DNA of 64,000 bases from Mycolicibacterium lacusdiani. GTDB taxonomy: Bacteria; Actinomycetota; Actinomycetes; Mycobacteriales; Mycobacteriaceae. This document shows, piece after piece, positions 44,536 to 58,402 of the stretch. The stretch lies in contig NZ_JAKCFC010000003.1 in assembly GCF_021916785.1 (NCBI RefSeq), positions 620,001 to 684,000 of the forward strand, in the 5' to 3' direction. The stretch's first letter is position 1; each line of letters starts with the position of its first letter. The notes beneath the pieces were generated by a model. That model made no database searches, was not told the origin of the DNA, and saw only the letters and a list, made by a program, of their open reading frames with translations. Both the position numbers and the translations under genes were made by a program.

Positions 44536-45443
44536 CGATCCACCGTCCGGTACTCGACGTCGTCGTCGGTGAGTTTCAGATAGGCCTCTTCCAGCGAGGC
44601 GCGCTGCGTGCTCAGCTCGTGCAGCGTGATCGCGTTGCGCGCGGCCAGTTCTCCGACGACCTCGATGGCCGCACCCCGCACCGCGAGCGCCAGACCGTCG
44701 GGCTCCAGGCTCGCGTCGATCCCCGCGGCGGTCAGCAGTTCGGCAAGGGCGTCCAGCCGCGGACTGCGCACCCGCACCGCGGCGGCGCCGGAACCCGAGA
44801 CGAAGTCGGCGACCGTCGTCGAGGCGATCAGCTTCCCGCGGCCGATCACCACCAGCCGGTCGGCGGTGTTGGCCATCTCGGCGAGCAGGTGGCTCGACAC
44901 GAACACCGTGCGCCCCTCGGCGGCCAACGCCCGCATCAGGGTTCGCACCCATCGGATGCCTTCCGGATCGAGACCGTTGACCGGCTCGTCGAACAGCAAC
45001 ACCGGCGGATCACCCAGCAGCGCGGCGGCGATGCCCAGTCGCTGCCCCATGCCGAGCGACAGCGCCCCCGCGTGCTTGTCGCCCACCGAGTCCAGCCCGA
45101 CGATCTCGAGCACCTCGTCGACTCGGGTGACCGGGATGCGGTTGGACGCGGCGATCCAGCGCAGGTGGTCACGTGCCGACCTGCCGGGGTGCACCTGCTT
45201 GGCGTCGAGCAGGGCGCCGACCTTCCGCAGCGGATCGGTCAGCTGGCGGTACTGCTTGCCACCGATGGTCGCCGTGCCGGACGTCGGGCGGTCGAGGCCG
45301 AGGATCATCCGCATCGTGGTGGTCTTGCCCGCCCCGTTGGGCCCGAGGAACCCGGTCACGACGCCCGGTTCGATCGAGACGGTGAGATCGTCGACGGCGC
45401 GGGTCCGGCCGTACACCTTGGTCAGCCCGACGAGTTCGATCAC
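44532..45443 (-). CDS. ABC transporter ATP-binding protein
   Basis: A 303-residue nucleotide-binding protein of the DRA/NatA type: Walker A GPNGAGKTTT near residue 38, Q-loop region LLDAKQVHPG, signature LSLGMGQRLGI near 130, Walker B LLFDEPVNGLDP, and switch His in VSSHLLAEM. The C-terminal 80 residues form the accessory domain usual in exporters paired with ABC-2 permeases. GTG start, 13 nt after the SGNH hydrolase gene, so it is likely in the riboswitch-controlled thi transcript. Confidence 0.9.
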   Translation of the reverse strand: MIELVGLTKVYGRTRAVDDLTVSIEPGVVTGFLGPNGAGKTTTMRMILGLDRPTSGTATIGGKQYRQLTDPLRKVGALLDAKQVHPGRSARDHLRWIAASNRIPVTRVDEVLEIVGLDSVGDKHAGALSLGMGQRLGIAAALLGDPPVLLFDEPVNGLDPEGIRWVRTLMRALAAEGRTVFVSSHLLAEMANTADRLVVIGRGKLIASTTVADFVSGSGAAAVRVRSPRLDALAELLTAAGIDASLEPDGLALAVRGAAIEVVGELAARNAITLHELSTQRASLEEAYLKLTDDDVEYRTVDR

Positions 45444-45456
45444 GGTGTCGATGATC

Positions 45457-47174
<1,718 letters not shown>

Positions 47175-47178
<4 letters not shown>

Positions 47179-48203
47179 ACGGGCACCCCCACTCTCAGCT
47201 CGGTGGCGATCCGGTCGGCGGTCCATGGTGCGAGCAGGAAGCCCGACCGACCGTGACCCGTGGCCACCAGCGTGCGTTCGTCCAGTCTGCCCACCAGGGG
47301 CACGTTGTCGGGTGTCATGGGCCGCAGACCCGCCGCGGCCTCTGCGAGTTCGTACTCGCCGAGTGCGGGCACCACCTCGCAGGCGTCGTCGAGCAGATCG
47401 CGCACGCCCGACACGGTGGGCGCGGTATCGCGGCCGTGCTCGTACTGGGTCGCCCCGACGACGACCCCGTCCGGCCTTGGCACGAGGTACACCGGCCTGC
47501 CGTGCACCCTGGCGCGGATAACGCGCGTCGGCACCGGCATGCAGCCCTTGCGCCACCGCAGCCGCAGCACCTCGCCCTTCACCGGACGGATCGCGAGGCC
47601 GGGCCACAGCGTTGGAGCATCGATGCCGTTGGCGATGACGGTGACGTCCGCATCGCGAGTCTCGTCGAGGGACCCGACCCTGGGCGCCCACGTCACGCCG
47701 AGCCGCTCGCATTCCTGCGCCAGCGCGGTGACGAGCGCGCGGTTGTCCACGGCGAGTTCGTGCTCGGCCACGAACCCGTGCCTGATGTTGCTCGCCAGCA
47801 GCGGTTCGACGTCCCTGGCCGACCGCGTCGGGGTGACGGTCTGGCCCTGGGCGGCGAGCCACTCGCAGACGGTACGCAGATCTTGGGCGTCGGCGCGGTC
47901 CACCGCGACCACCAGCGACTCGCGCGCAGTCACGACCTCCGGCGGCAGGCCGTCGAGGAAGCCCTCGTGCCACAGCCGCAGCGACTCGAGCCCGATCCGG
48001 TACAGCTCTTCCTCACCGGGCCAGCCCTCGCTGTGCGGGGCGATCATTCCGCCACCGACCCACGACGCACCGTGCTCGCCGGTGCGGTGGACGCGCACGG
48101 ACCACCCGTCCAGCGCGGCTCGTCTGGCCACCGACAGCCCGATGACGCCGCCGCCGACGACGGCGCACGTGCCCAGCGACGAGGACGGTGCCGAGGATGA
48201 CAC
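47175..48203 (-). CDS. thiO: Glycine oxidase ThiO
   Basis: A 342-residue FAD-dependent oxidase of the DAO family that oxidises glycine to the imine used for thiazole. Rossmann motif [22 protein letters not shown] at the N-terminus, [40 protein letters not shown], and the C-terminal [16 protein letters not shown]...[15 protein letters not shown] 48203 was chosen: the riboswitch-borne AGGGAG lies 8 nt upstream. The ATG at 48227 is inside the riboswitch's conserved ATGCCGGCG and cannot be the normal start. Confidence 0.93.
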
Positions 48204-48209
48204 GAGTGC

Positions 48210-48312
48210 TGCTCCCTTCGCCGGCATGACCCGGATCAGGTGTGACGGTCAGGGCCGGAGACGTCCACCAGAGACGTCGGCGCCCACTCTCAGTCCCGCT
48301 CCCGGGACTCCC
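48210..48312 (-). promoter_or_regulatory. TPP (THI) riboswitch upstream of thiO-thiS-thiG
   Basis: On the minus strand the conserved blocks occur in order: GGGAGC, GGGACTGAGAG (CUGAGA), a GACGTC...GACGTC variable stem, CACACCTGATCCGGGTC, ATGCCGGCG and AAGGGAGC. The terminal GGGAG is the likely ribosome binding site of thiO, so TPP should repress translation of thiO-thiS-thiG and genes coupled to them. Confidence 0.95.
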
Positions 48313-48330
48313 GTGATGATGGCTCGAGCT

Positions 48331-48336
48331 TACCCT
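48331..48336 (+). promoter_or_regulatory. -10 box TACCCT (leaderless start of thiE)
   Basis: TACCCT ends 6 nt before GTG 48343, indicating a leaderless thiE mRNA with no room for a riboswitch of its own. Confidence 0.5.
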
Positions 48337-48342
48337 CGATGC

Positions 48343-49011
48343 GTGCGACGACCCCGTGAGCGACTGCAGTCCGCCCAGCTCTACCTGTGCACCGACGCCC
48401 GCCGTGAGCGCGGCGATCTCGCCGAGTTCGTCGACGCGGCGCTGCGCGGCGGCGTCGACGTCATTCAGCTCCGTGACAAGGGGTCTGCCGGCGAGCAGCG
48501 ATTCGGCCCGCTCGAGGCGCGTGCGGAACTCGAGGCGCTCGCGGTGCTCGGCGACGCCGCCCGACGGCACGGCGCGCTGCTCGCCGTCAACGACCGCGCC
48601 GACATCGCCCGGGCCGCAGGTGCCGACGTGCTGCACCTCGGCCAGGACGACCTCCCACTGCTGATGGCACGCGACGTGATCGGCCCCGGACCGCTGATCG
48701 GGCGCTCGACCCACGACGCCGCGCAGGTCGCGACCGCCGTCGAGGACGAGGTGGACTACTTCTGCGTCGGTCCGTGCTGGCCGACGCCCACCAAGCCCGG
48801 CCGCACCGCACCCGGGCTCGACCTGGTCCGCACCGCGGCGGCGACCGCGGGCGACAAGACGTGGTTCGCGATCGGCGGCATCGACGGTGACCGCCTGCCC
48901 GAGGTGCTGGAGGCGGGAGCCACCCGCGTGGTCGTGGTGCGTGCGATCACCGCGGCCGAGGACCCGGCCGCCGCGGCCTCGGCCCTCAAGTCAGCACTCA
49001 GTTCCCGTTGA
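48343..49011 (+). CDS. thiE: Thiamine-phosphate synthase ThiE
   Basis: A 222-residue TIM-barrel enzyme joining HMP-PP and thiazole phosphate to thiamine phosphate. Visible: [35 protein letters not shown] (pyrophosphate-binding QLRDK), [52 protein letters not shown] and [19 protein letters not shown]. The GTG at 48343 gives the same length as the M. tuberculosis protein and has a TACCCT box 6 nt upstream. Divergent from thiO; its 3' end overlaps mutT3 by 14 nt. Confidence 0.95.
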   Translation: MRRPRERLQSAQLYLCTDARRERGDLAEFVDAALRGGVDVIQLRDKGSAGEQRFGPLEARAELEALAVLGDAARRHGALLAVNDRADIARAAGADVLHLGQDDLPLLMARDVIGPGPLIGRSTHDAAQVATAVEDEVDYFCVGPCWPTPTKPGRTAPGLDLVRTAAATAGDKTWFAIGGIDGDRLPEVLEAGATRVVVVRAITAAEDPAAAASALKSALSSR

Positions 49012-49498
49012 GCAGCGGGATCGTCGCGGTGACGCTGCGCAGCCGGTCCCAGCTCGCGGCGAAGCCGGGGTGCAGCGGCAGGTCGGCGACGTCGTCCTCG
49101 GCCACCCACCGCAGTTCGGCGCTCTCGCGGTTGGGCGTGGTGTCGAGCAGTTCGGGCGCGTCGGCGATCACCGTCGTGTAGGTCCACGCAGGCCCACCCG
49201 GACCGGGCACCTCGGAGGTGACGACCGACGTCCGGACCGTCAGCTGCTCGACGTGCAGACCCGCCTCCTCGTTGGCCTCCCGGACCGCCGCCTGCTCCGG
49301 CGTCTCGTGGCTGTCCCGGGCTCCGCCGGGCAGGCCCCATGTGCCGCCCTGATGACTCCAGACCGCACGGTGCTGAAGCAGGACCGCCGCTCGTCCATCG
49401 GGCTGCGGAGCCCGCAGCAGCAGACCGGCCGCGCCGTGTCTGCCCCAGAAATGGCCACCGTTGTCCGACAGCACCCAGCCGTCACCGTCACCTCGCAC
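48998..49498 (-). CDS. mutT3: Nudix hydrolase MutT3
   Basis: A 166-residue Nudix protein with a complete box [24 protein letters not shown] (Gx5Ex7REUxEExGU) near residue 60, preceded by the family substrate strand [19 protein letters not shown]. Known mycobacterial MutT3-type enzymes hydrolyse oxidised or other nucleoside di/triphosphates; the substrate here is inferred. Matches Rv0413 in its core but lacks that protein's C-terminal extension. GTG 49498 is supported by TATCCT 6 nt upstream. Divergent from glnX. Confidence 0.9.
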   Translation of the reverse strand: MRGDGDGWVLSDNGGHFWGRHGAAGLLLRAPQPDGRAAVLLQHRAVWSHQGGTWGLPGGARDSHETPEQAAVREANEEAGLHVEQLTVRTSVVTSEVPGPGGPAWTYTTVIADAPELLDTTPNRESAELRWVAEDDVADLPLHPGFAASWDRLRSVTATIPLLNGN

Positions 49499-49504
49499 CC
49501 ATTC

Positions 49505-49510
49505 AGGATA
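49505..49510 (-). promoter_or_regulatory. -10 box TATCCT (leaderless start of mutT3)
   Basis: TATCCT on the minus strand ends 6 nt before GTG 49498. Confidence 0.5.
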
Positions 49511-49570
49511 GGAAACGCCCGAGGTTGGGCGGTGTCGCCCGATTGCATCCGCGTCGCGCCGACAACTCTT

Positions 49571-49588
49571 AGAATTCTTTTATAGAAT
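49571..49588 (+). promoter_or_regulatory. AT-rich promoter element of the glnX-glnH-pknG operon
   Basis: AGAATTCTTTTATAGAAT is an unusually AT-rich island in this genome. TAGAAT at 49583-49588 fits a -10 box, giving a leader of roughly 40 nt to the glnX GTG. It contains the palindrome AGAATTCT. Confidence 0.45.
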
Positions 49589-49633
49589 CGGTTGACTCAA
49601 ACCGCCCGCCGGAAAGTTGAGGTCCGCACACAG

Positions 49634-50952
49634 GTGACTGTGGAGTTGGCGCACCCTTCGACTGAACCTCTGGCGTCGCGGTCGCCGACGACTCCGTCGC
49701 ATTCGCGCTGGTGGTTCCTCTGGACGACGCCCGGTCGCATCCTGACCATCGGCCTGGTGCTGTCGTCGCTCGTCATCGCCTGCGCCTTCGCCACGTCCAC
49801 GACGATCAACGACCGCCAGCAGGCGCTCACCACCGTGCTCGACCACACCGAACCGCTGGCCTTCGCCGCCGGTGAGCTGTACACGACGCTGTCGGTCGCC
49901 GACGCCGCCGCCGCGACCGCGTTCATCGCAGGCGCCGAACCCCGGCCCGTGCGCCAGCGCTACGAGCAGGCGATCACCGACGCGGCCGTGGCCGTCACCC
50001 GCGCGTCGAGCGGACTGACCGACGAGGACATGGTCCAACTGCTGGGCCGGATCAACGCCCAGTTGGCCGTGTACACCGGTCTGGTCGAGACGGCCAGGAC
50101 GAACAACCGCGCGGGCTACCCCGTCGGCTCGTCGTATCTGTCCGAGGCCTCCGGCTTGATGCAGACGCAGATCCTGCCCGACGCGCAACGGCTCTACGAG
50201 CGGACCTCGCTGCAGGTGGACACCGAGACGACGGCGTCGACCAGGATTCCCGCACCGGTGATCCTCGTGGTGCTCGCGACGATCCTGTTCGGCGTGTTCG
50301 CCAACCGGTGGCTCGCCAGGCACACGCGGCGGCGGGTCAACATCGGCTTCGTGGCGGGCGGGCTCGCGGTCCTGATCATGATCGTGTGGGTGGGCACCGC
50401 GCTGATCATCTCGACCCTGGACAGCCGCAGCGCCAAGAGCACCGCGGCCGAGTCGCTCAAGACGGTGACGACCATGGCCATCACCGCGCAGCAGGCACGT
50501 GCCGACGAGACGCTCTCGCTGATTCGGCGTGGTGACGAGGGCGTGCGCAAGCAGTCCTATTACCAGCGCATCGACGCCATGGCGCAGCAGCTGTCCACCT
50601 ACCTCAACCGCGACGACGCGATCGACAAGGCCGACCTCGTCGACGCCGAACAGCTGCTGCAGCGCTGGCGTGCCGCCGACGACCGGATCAACGCCTACAT
50701 CGCGGTCGGCAACTACCAGGCCGCCACGCAGGTGGCGCTGGGCACCGGCGAGGACGACTCCACGCCGGCGTTCGACAAGCTCGACGCGGCGCTGAGCAAG
50801 GGCATCGCGGAGAGCCGGGAGCAGCTGCGCAGCGACATCGTCAACGCGCGGCGCGTGCTGTCGGGTGCGACGGTCGGCGCGGCGGCGTTGAGCGTGATGG
50901 CGGCGATCGCGGTGTCGCTGGGGTTGTGGCCACGACTGAGCGAGTACCGCTG

Positions 50953-50953
<1 letters not shown>
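49634..50953 (+). CDS. glnX: GlnX, membrane sensor partner of GlnH/PknG
   Basis: A 439-residue membrane protein with an N-terminal helix (ILTIGLVLSSLVIACAFA), an extracytoplasmic helical domain (about 45-200), two central helices (VILVVLATILFGVFA and VAGGLAVLIMIVWVGTALII), a second extracytoplasmic helical region (about 260-400) and a last helix. In mycobacteria GlnX relays binding of Asp/Glu by GlnH across the membrane to PknG. GTG 49634 gives MTVELAHPST and the same length as Rv0412c; a TTG at 49592 would add 14 residues. TGATG overlap with glnH. Confidence 0.9.
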
Positions 50954-54164
<3,211 letters not shown>

Positions 54165-54230
54165 TTTGGCGACACCGGAGTAGACGCAGTATCTTGGCGC
54201 GCGGCCCAATCCTTCATCGAGGAAGCACTC

Positions 54231-54485
54231 ATGCGCGCGACCGTCGCTCACCGCACTCGCCCAGTACGTTCCCAGCTCCGCCGTCGCCCACTGCGCCCCA
54301 TGGCGGGTCAGCTGTTCGAGGTCGACGTCACCCGCGACGGTTTCCTGTGGGCCGTCGAGATTCCCGAGATCGACGCCGTCCTGCACGTCGATCACCGCGC
54401 CGATGCCGAGGCTGCCGCTCGCGAGTGCATCGCCGCGCGCACCGGCATCCCCGTGAACTTCGTCGCGGTCTGGGTACGCGACTAG
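54231..54485 (+). CDS. Small HicB-like/DUF1902-like protein
   Basis: An 84-residue protein: a basic N-terminal 22 residues (Arg-rich) then a compact ferredoxin-like strand pattern [44 protein letters not shown]. This resembles the partially degraded RNase-H fold of HicB-type antitoxins, but no HicA-like partner (dsRBD with GSH-type motif) lies beside it. ATG 54231 has GAGGAA 6-7 nt upstream; an internal ATG at 54301 lacks one. The 3' end overlaps ackA by 4 nt in convergent orientation. Function unknown. Confidence 0.65.
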   Translation: MRATVAHRTRPVRSQLRRRPLRPMAGQLFEVDVTRDGFLWAVEIPEIDAVLHVDHRADAEAAARECIAARTGIPVNFVAVWVRD

Positions 54486-55621
54486 CCGGCCACCTCGGCA
54501 CACGCCCTGGCGATCGCGAGTTCTTCGTCGGTGGGGATGACGAGCACCGTGATCGGTGACGTCTCGAACGAGATCCGCCGGGCGCCACGGGCGGGGCTGT
54601 CGTTGAGGTGCTCGTCGAGTTCGATGCCGAGCGGCGCAAGCCCGCTCAGCGCATCCCGGCGGACCAGCGCGTCGTTCTCCCCGACCCCGGCGGTGAACGT
54701 GATGACGTCGGTGTTGCCGAGCAGCGCCATGTACGCACCGGTGTACTTGCGCAGCCGGTGGACGTACACGTCGTAGGCCCGGCGTGCGTCGTCGTCGCCG
54801 GCGTCGATCATCCGGTGCAGTTCGCGGAAGTCGATCTGGCCGCCCAGCCCCCGCACGCCCGAGCGCTTGTTGAGCATGGTCTCGATGTCCTCCATGCTCA
54901 TCCCGGCCGTACGCCAGAGGTACACCAGCACACCGGGATCGACGTCGCCGGAGCGCGTCCCCATCACCAGGCCCTCCATCGGGGTGAGCCCCATCGACGT
55001 GTCGATCGGCCTGCCGCCGGCGATGGCCGAGGCGGATGCGCCGTTGCCGAGGTGCAGCACGATCTGGTTGAGCGACGTCAACGGCGTTCCGAGGAACGCG
55101 GCGGCCTGCTCGCTGACGAACTGGTGCGAGGTGCCGTGGAAGCCGTAGCGGCGGATGTGCCACTGGGCCGCAACGTCCCGGTCGATCGCGTACGCCGACG
55201 CGGAGTCCGGCAGGTCGTGGAAGAACGCCGTGTCGAACACCGCGACGTGCGGCAGATCGGGCAGCAGTTCGCGTGCCACCTCGATGCCGACGATGGCGGG
55301 CGGATTGTGCAGCGGCGCAAGCGGTGAGAGCTTCTTGAGCGTCTCGATCATGCCGTCGTCGACGACGGTCGGCTGGTACAGGTCGGGCCCGCCGTGCACG
55401 ACCCGGTGGCCGACGGCCAGCAGCCCGAGCGTCTCGAGGTGGTGGCCGGCCCGAGCCAGCTCGTCGAACGCGGTGCGCAGCGCGGCCTCGTGGTCGGGCA
55501 CGCCGCCGTCGTCGCCGATCCGCTCGACGATCCCGTCGGCGAGCTGCCTGCCCGAGTCGGGTTCGACGACGGCGTACTTGAGCGAGGAGGAGCCGCAGTT
55601 GAGGACGAGGACTGTGGTCAT
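54482..55621 (-). CDS. ackA: Acetate kinase
   Basis: A 379-residue ASKHA-fold kinase interconverting acetate and acetyl phosphate. Signatures: [17 protein letters not shown] (phosphate 1), [87 protein letters not shown], and [15 protein letters not shown] (adenosine site). Normal length. ATGA overlap with the upstream pta stop ensures coupled synthesis. Matches Rv0409. Confidence 0.96.
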   Translation of the reverse strand: MTTVLVLNCGSSSLKYAVVEPDSGRQLADGIVERIGDDGGVPDHEAALRTAFDELARAGHHLETLGLLAVGHRVVHGGPDLYQPTVVDDGMIETLKKLSPLAPLHNPPAIVGIEVARELLPDLPHVAVFDTAFFHDLPDSASAYAIDRDVAAQWHIRRYGFHGTSHQFVSEQAAAFLGTPLTSLNQIVLHLGNGASASAIAGGRPIDTSMGLTPMEGLVMGTRSGDVDPGVLVYLWRTAGMSMEDIETMLNKRSGVRGLGGQIDFRELHRMIDAGDDDARRAYDVYVHRLRKYTGAYMALLGNTDVITFTAGVGENDALVRRDALSGLAPLGIELDEHLNDSPARGARRISFETSPITVLVIPTDEELAIARACAEVAG

Positions 55622-57768
55622 GCGGTGGTCGACTCCTCGCGGACGATGCCCTGGGCCTGTATCGCCGTGATGGCGACGGTGTTGACGATGTCCTCGACCA
55701 GCGCCCCGCGGGACAGGTCGTTGACCGGCTTCTTGAGACCCTGCAGCACCGGCCCGATCGCGATGGCGCCAGCGCTGCGCTGCACGGCCTTGTAGGTGTT
55801 GTTGCCCGTGTTGAGGTCCGGGAAGATCAGCACGGTCGCACGTCCGGCCACCTTGGAGTCCGGCATCTTGGTGGCCGCCACCGACGGCTCGACCGCCGCG
55901 TCGTACTGGATGGGCCCTTCGACCAGGAGATCCGGTTCGCGTTGGCGCACCAGTTCGGTTGCCTCCCGGACCTTCTCGACGTCGGCGCCGGTTCCGGACG
56001 TCCCGGTCGAGTAGGACAGCATCGCGACGCGCGGTTCGATGTCGAACTGCGCGGCCGTGCGGGCCGAGGAGATCGCGATGTCCGCCAGCTGCTCCGCGGT
56101 CGGGTCGGGCACGATGGCGCAGTCGCCATAGGCCAGCACCTCGTCGGCGAGGCACATGAGGAAGATGCTCGAGACCGTGGAGACGTCCGGCAGCGTCTTG
56201 ATGATCTCGAACGCCGGCCGCACGGTGTGCGCCGTGGTGTGCCGGGCGCCGGACACCATCCCGTCGACCATGTCGTTGTGCACCAGCATGGTGCCGAAGT
56301 ACGAGACGTCATGGATGACTTCCCGCGCCTGTTCGACGGTGACGCCCTTGTGCTTGCGCAGTTCGGAGTACTGCTCGGCGAACTGATCGCACAGCTCACT
56401 GGTCCGCGGGTCGAGCACCGTCGCGTCCGCGAGGTCGACGCCGAGTTCGGCGGCCCTGGCACGCACCGACGGCTCGTCCCCGAGGATCGTCAGGTCCGCG
56501 ACGGCGCGCTTGAGCAGCCGGCCCGCGGCCTTCAGGATGCGGTCGTCGTCGCCCTCGGGCAGCACGATGCGCTTGCGGTCGGCGCGGGCGCGGTCGAGCA
56601 GTCGGTAGGTGAACATCTGCGGCGTCACCACCGACGGCACGACGATCGACAGCTGCGCGATGAGATCGGCGGTGTCGACGTGGGTCTCCATCAGCTGGAT
56701 CGCCGTGTCGACCTTGCGCTGGGAGTCCGCGGTGACGCGGCCTCTGGCATGGGACACCGCACGTGCGGTGTCGTAGGTGCCGAGATCGGTCGCCACGATC
56801 GGCAGCCGTAGCCGCAGGCCCCCGACGAGCGCGGCGATCGCGGGGTGCAGCGCCAGTCCCCCGTTGAGGATGATGGTCGACAGGGACGGAAACCCCTCGG
56901 CAGCATGCGCGCTGGTGACCGCGAGCACCACGTCGGACCGGTCACCGGGGGTTATGACCGCCATGCCCTCGGTGAGCCGCTCGACGACGTGCTCGGCCGT
57001 CATGCCTGCGACCAGGACGCCCAGCGCCTCGCGGTTGAGCAGGTCGACGTCGCCACTGACCAGTGTGCCGTCGACCGCCGCGCACAGCTCGCGCACCGAT
57101 GGGGCGATCAGCAGCGGATCCTCCGGCAGCACGTAGCACTTGAGGCCGTCGGCCTCGAAGCCCTTCAGCGCCGTTGCGACGGCGTCGAGTTCGTCGGGGT
57201 TGGCGCGGTTGGCCACGACGGCGGCGGTGTGGGCATGCTGTCCGGCGATCTCGGCCAGGCACAGTTCGACGACGTGCGCGACGTCGGCGGGGGTGCGGTC
57301 GGCCGCACGCACGGCGAGCACGATCGGCGCGCCGAGGTTCACCGCGATGCGGGCGTTGACGCTGAGCTCACTCGGCGAGGCCACGTCGGTGTAGTCACTG
57401 CCGACGATTAGGACTGCATCGCACCGCTCGGCAACCTGGTGGTAGCGGTCGACGATGTCACCCAGTGCGGTATCGGGGTCCTCGTGCAGCTCCGCGTAGC
57501 CGACGCCGACGCACTCCTCGTAGCTCAGCCCAGCGGTGGTGTGGGCGAGCAGTAGCTCGAGGATGTAGTCGCGCTCCTGGTGCCGATCTCCCCGGTCGCT
57601 TCGCTCCTGCCCTCTGTCAATCCGGGTGATGGGGCGGAACACCCCGACCTTGGCGACGGTGGCCGCGAGCCGGTGCAGGATTCCCAGTGCGACGGTCGAC
57701 TTGCCGGTGTCGCCTTCGGGGGCCGCTACGTAGATGGATGTGCTGGATGGATTGCCGGCGCTCTGCAT
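55618..57768 (-). CDS. pta: Phosphate acetyltransferase
   Basis: A 716-residue long-form Pta converting acetyl-CoA and phosphate to acetyl phosphate. N-terminal AAA/dethiobiotin-synthetase-like domain ([21 protein letters not shown]), central DRTGG domain (about 230-330), and C-terminal PTA_PTB catalytic domain ([91 protein letters not shown]). ATG 57768 was chosen; GTG 57780, four codons upstream with GGAAGG 9 nt before it, is equally possible. In M. tuberculosis fgd1 lies beyond pta; here it does not. Confidence 0.94.
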   Translation of the reverse strand: MQSAGNPSSTSIYVAAPEGDTGKSTVALGILHRLAATVAKVGVFRPITRIDRGQERSDRGDRHQERDYILELLLAHTTAGLSYEECVGVGYAELHEDPDTALGDIVDRYHQVAERCDAVLIVGSDYTDVASPSELSVNARIAVNLGAPIVLAVRAADRTPADVAHVVELCLAEIAGQHAHTAAVVANRANPDELDAVATALKGFEADGLKCYVLPEDPLLIAPSVRELCAAVDGTLVSGDVDLLNREALGVLVAGMTAEHVVERLTEGMAVITPGDRSDVVLAVTSAHAAEGFPSLSTIILNGGLALHPAIAALVGGLRLRLPIVATDLGTYDTARAVSHARGRVTADSQRKVDTAIQLMETHVDTADLIAQLSIVVPSVVTPQMFTYRLLDRARADRKRIVLPEGDDDRILKAAGRLLKRAVADLTILGDEPSVRARAAELGVDLADATVLDPRTSELCDQFAEQYSELRKHKGVTVEQAREVIHDVSYFGTMLVHNDMVDGMVSGARHTTAHTVRPAFEIIKTLPDVSTVSSIFLMCLADEVLAYGDCAIVPDPTAEQLADIAISSARTAAQFDIEPRVAMLSYSTGTSGTGADVEKVREATELVRQREPDLLVEGPIQYDAAVEPSVAATKMPDSKVAGRATVLIFPDLNTGNNTYKAVQRSAGAIAIGPVLQGLKKPVNDLSRGALVEDIVNTVAITAIQAQGIVREESTTA

Positions 57769-58402
57769 AGCCTGTGCCACGCCCACCAGCCTTCCGTATC
57801 CCGTCCATTCCGGCCACACCCCTTCCCCTCGGCGTCGCCTCACCAGTGCGAAATCTTCGCTGGACCTCGACGAGCACAGCGAGCACGTGCAGAACCGCGC
57901 TCTGACCGTTTCGCCGCGGGCCCCTCGACGGCGTATTCGGGCGCAGAGTGCGACGGTCGCGGGTCCGGTCGGGCGATTGGTGAGCGGGTCTCGACGCGGG
58001 CGGTAGAACGGGCCCGCCGGCGGGCCGTCATCGTGCGGCGACTCGAGTGATGGACGCAGCGAATCTCGTTGCCTGAGTCAGTATTTAGCTGGTTCCGTGC
58101 TCGCCCGCCTCGGGATGGCTCGGTGACGCGGCCATTGGCGACCGGGCTACGCCGGGATGTCATGGGCGGCCGTACTGGGGCCGCGATCGCGGCTTCCGAC
58201 GGTTGGCCACCGACGCCGTCGCATCCCTGACTTGCTCGACTCAAACCTCTTGTGAGCAAGATCACAGTAACATCCATGCAGTTTGCTGAAATCACCTGTC
58301 CTAGTATTTTTCTGTCAGCGTCAATATCTGCCGGGTTGCCTCGGCGGTCGACCAGTGGGCATCCAGGTCGATTGACGACGCATCCACATTCCGGGGGTAT
58401 CC
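57769..58402. other. 634-bp intergenic region between pta and the surface-glycan operon
   Basis: No open frame here shows family resemblance or a ribosome binding site. It contains the upstream region of pta, a perfect 16-bp GC palindrome GGCCCGCCGGCGGGCC (58011-58026, possible hairpin), a relatively AT-rich stretch 58245-58325, the CRP-type operator, and a -10-like TAGTAT at 58302-58307. It is the only gap over 300 bp in the window. Confidence 0.7.
58251..58266 (+). promoter_or_regulatory. CRP/FNR-type operator, perfect TGTGA-N6-TCACA
   Basis: TGTGAGCAAGATCACA is a full match to the consensus bound by mycobacterial cAMP receptor protein. Its centre lies about 55 bp before a predicted transcription start downstream of TAGTAT (58302-58307) and about 145 bp before the first ATG of the operon. 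Confidence 0.75.

Noticed and set aside
48225..48227. ATG at 48227 as the thiO start
   Set aside because: It is part of the conserved ATGCCGGCG block of the riboswitch; the downstream GTG at 48203 has the proper spacing from AGGGAG.
47260..48342. N-terminal extension of the thiE frame
   Set aside because: Overlaps thiO and the riboswitch on the other strand; family length and -10 spacing fix the start at 48343.
57769..58402. Remnant of fgd1 or another gene in the spacer
   Set aside because: None of the six frames shows recognisable fgd1 motifs or a plausible start with a ribosome binding site.
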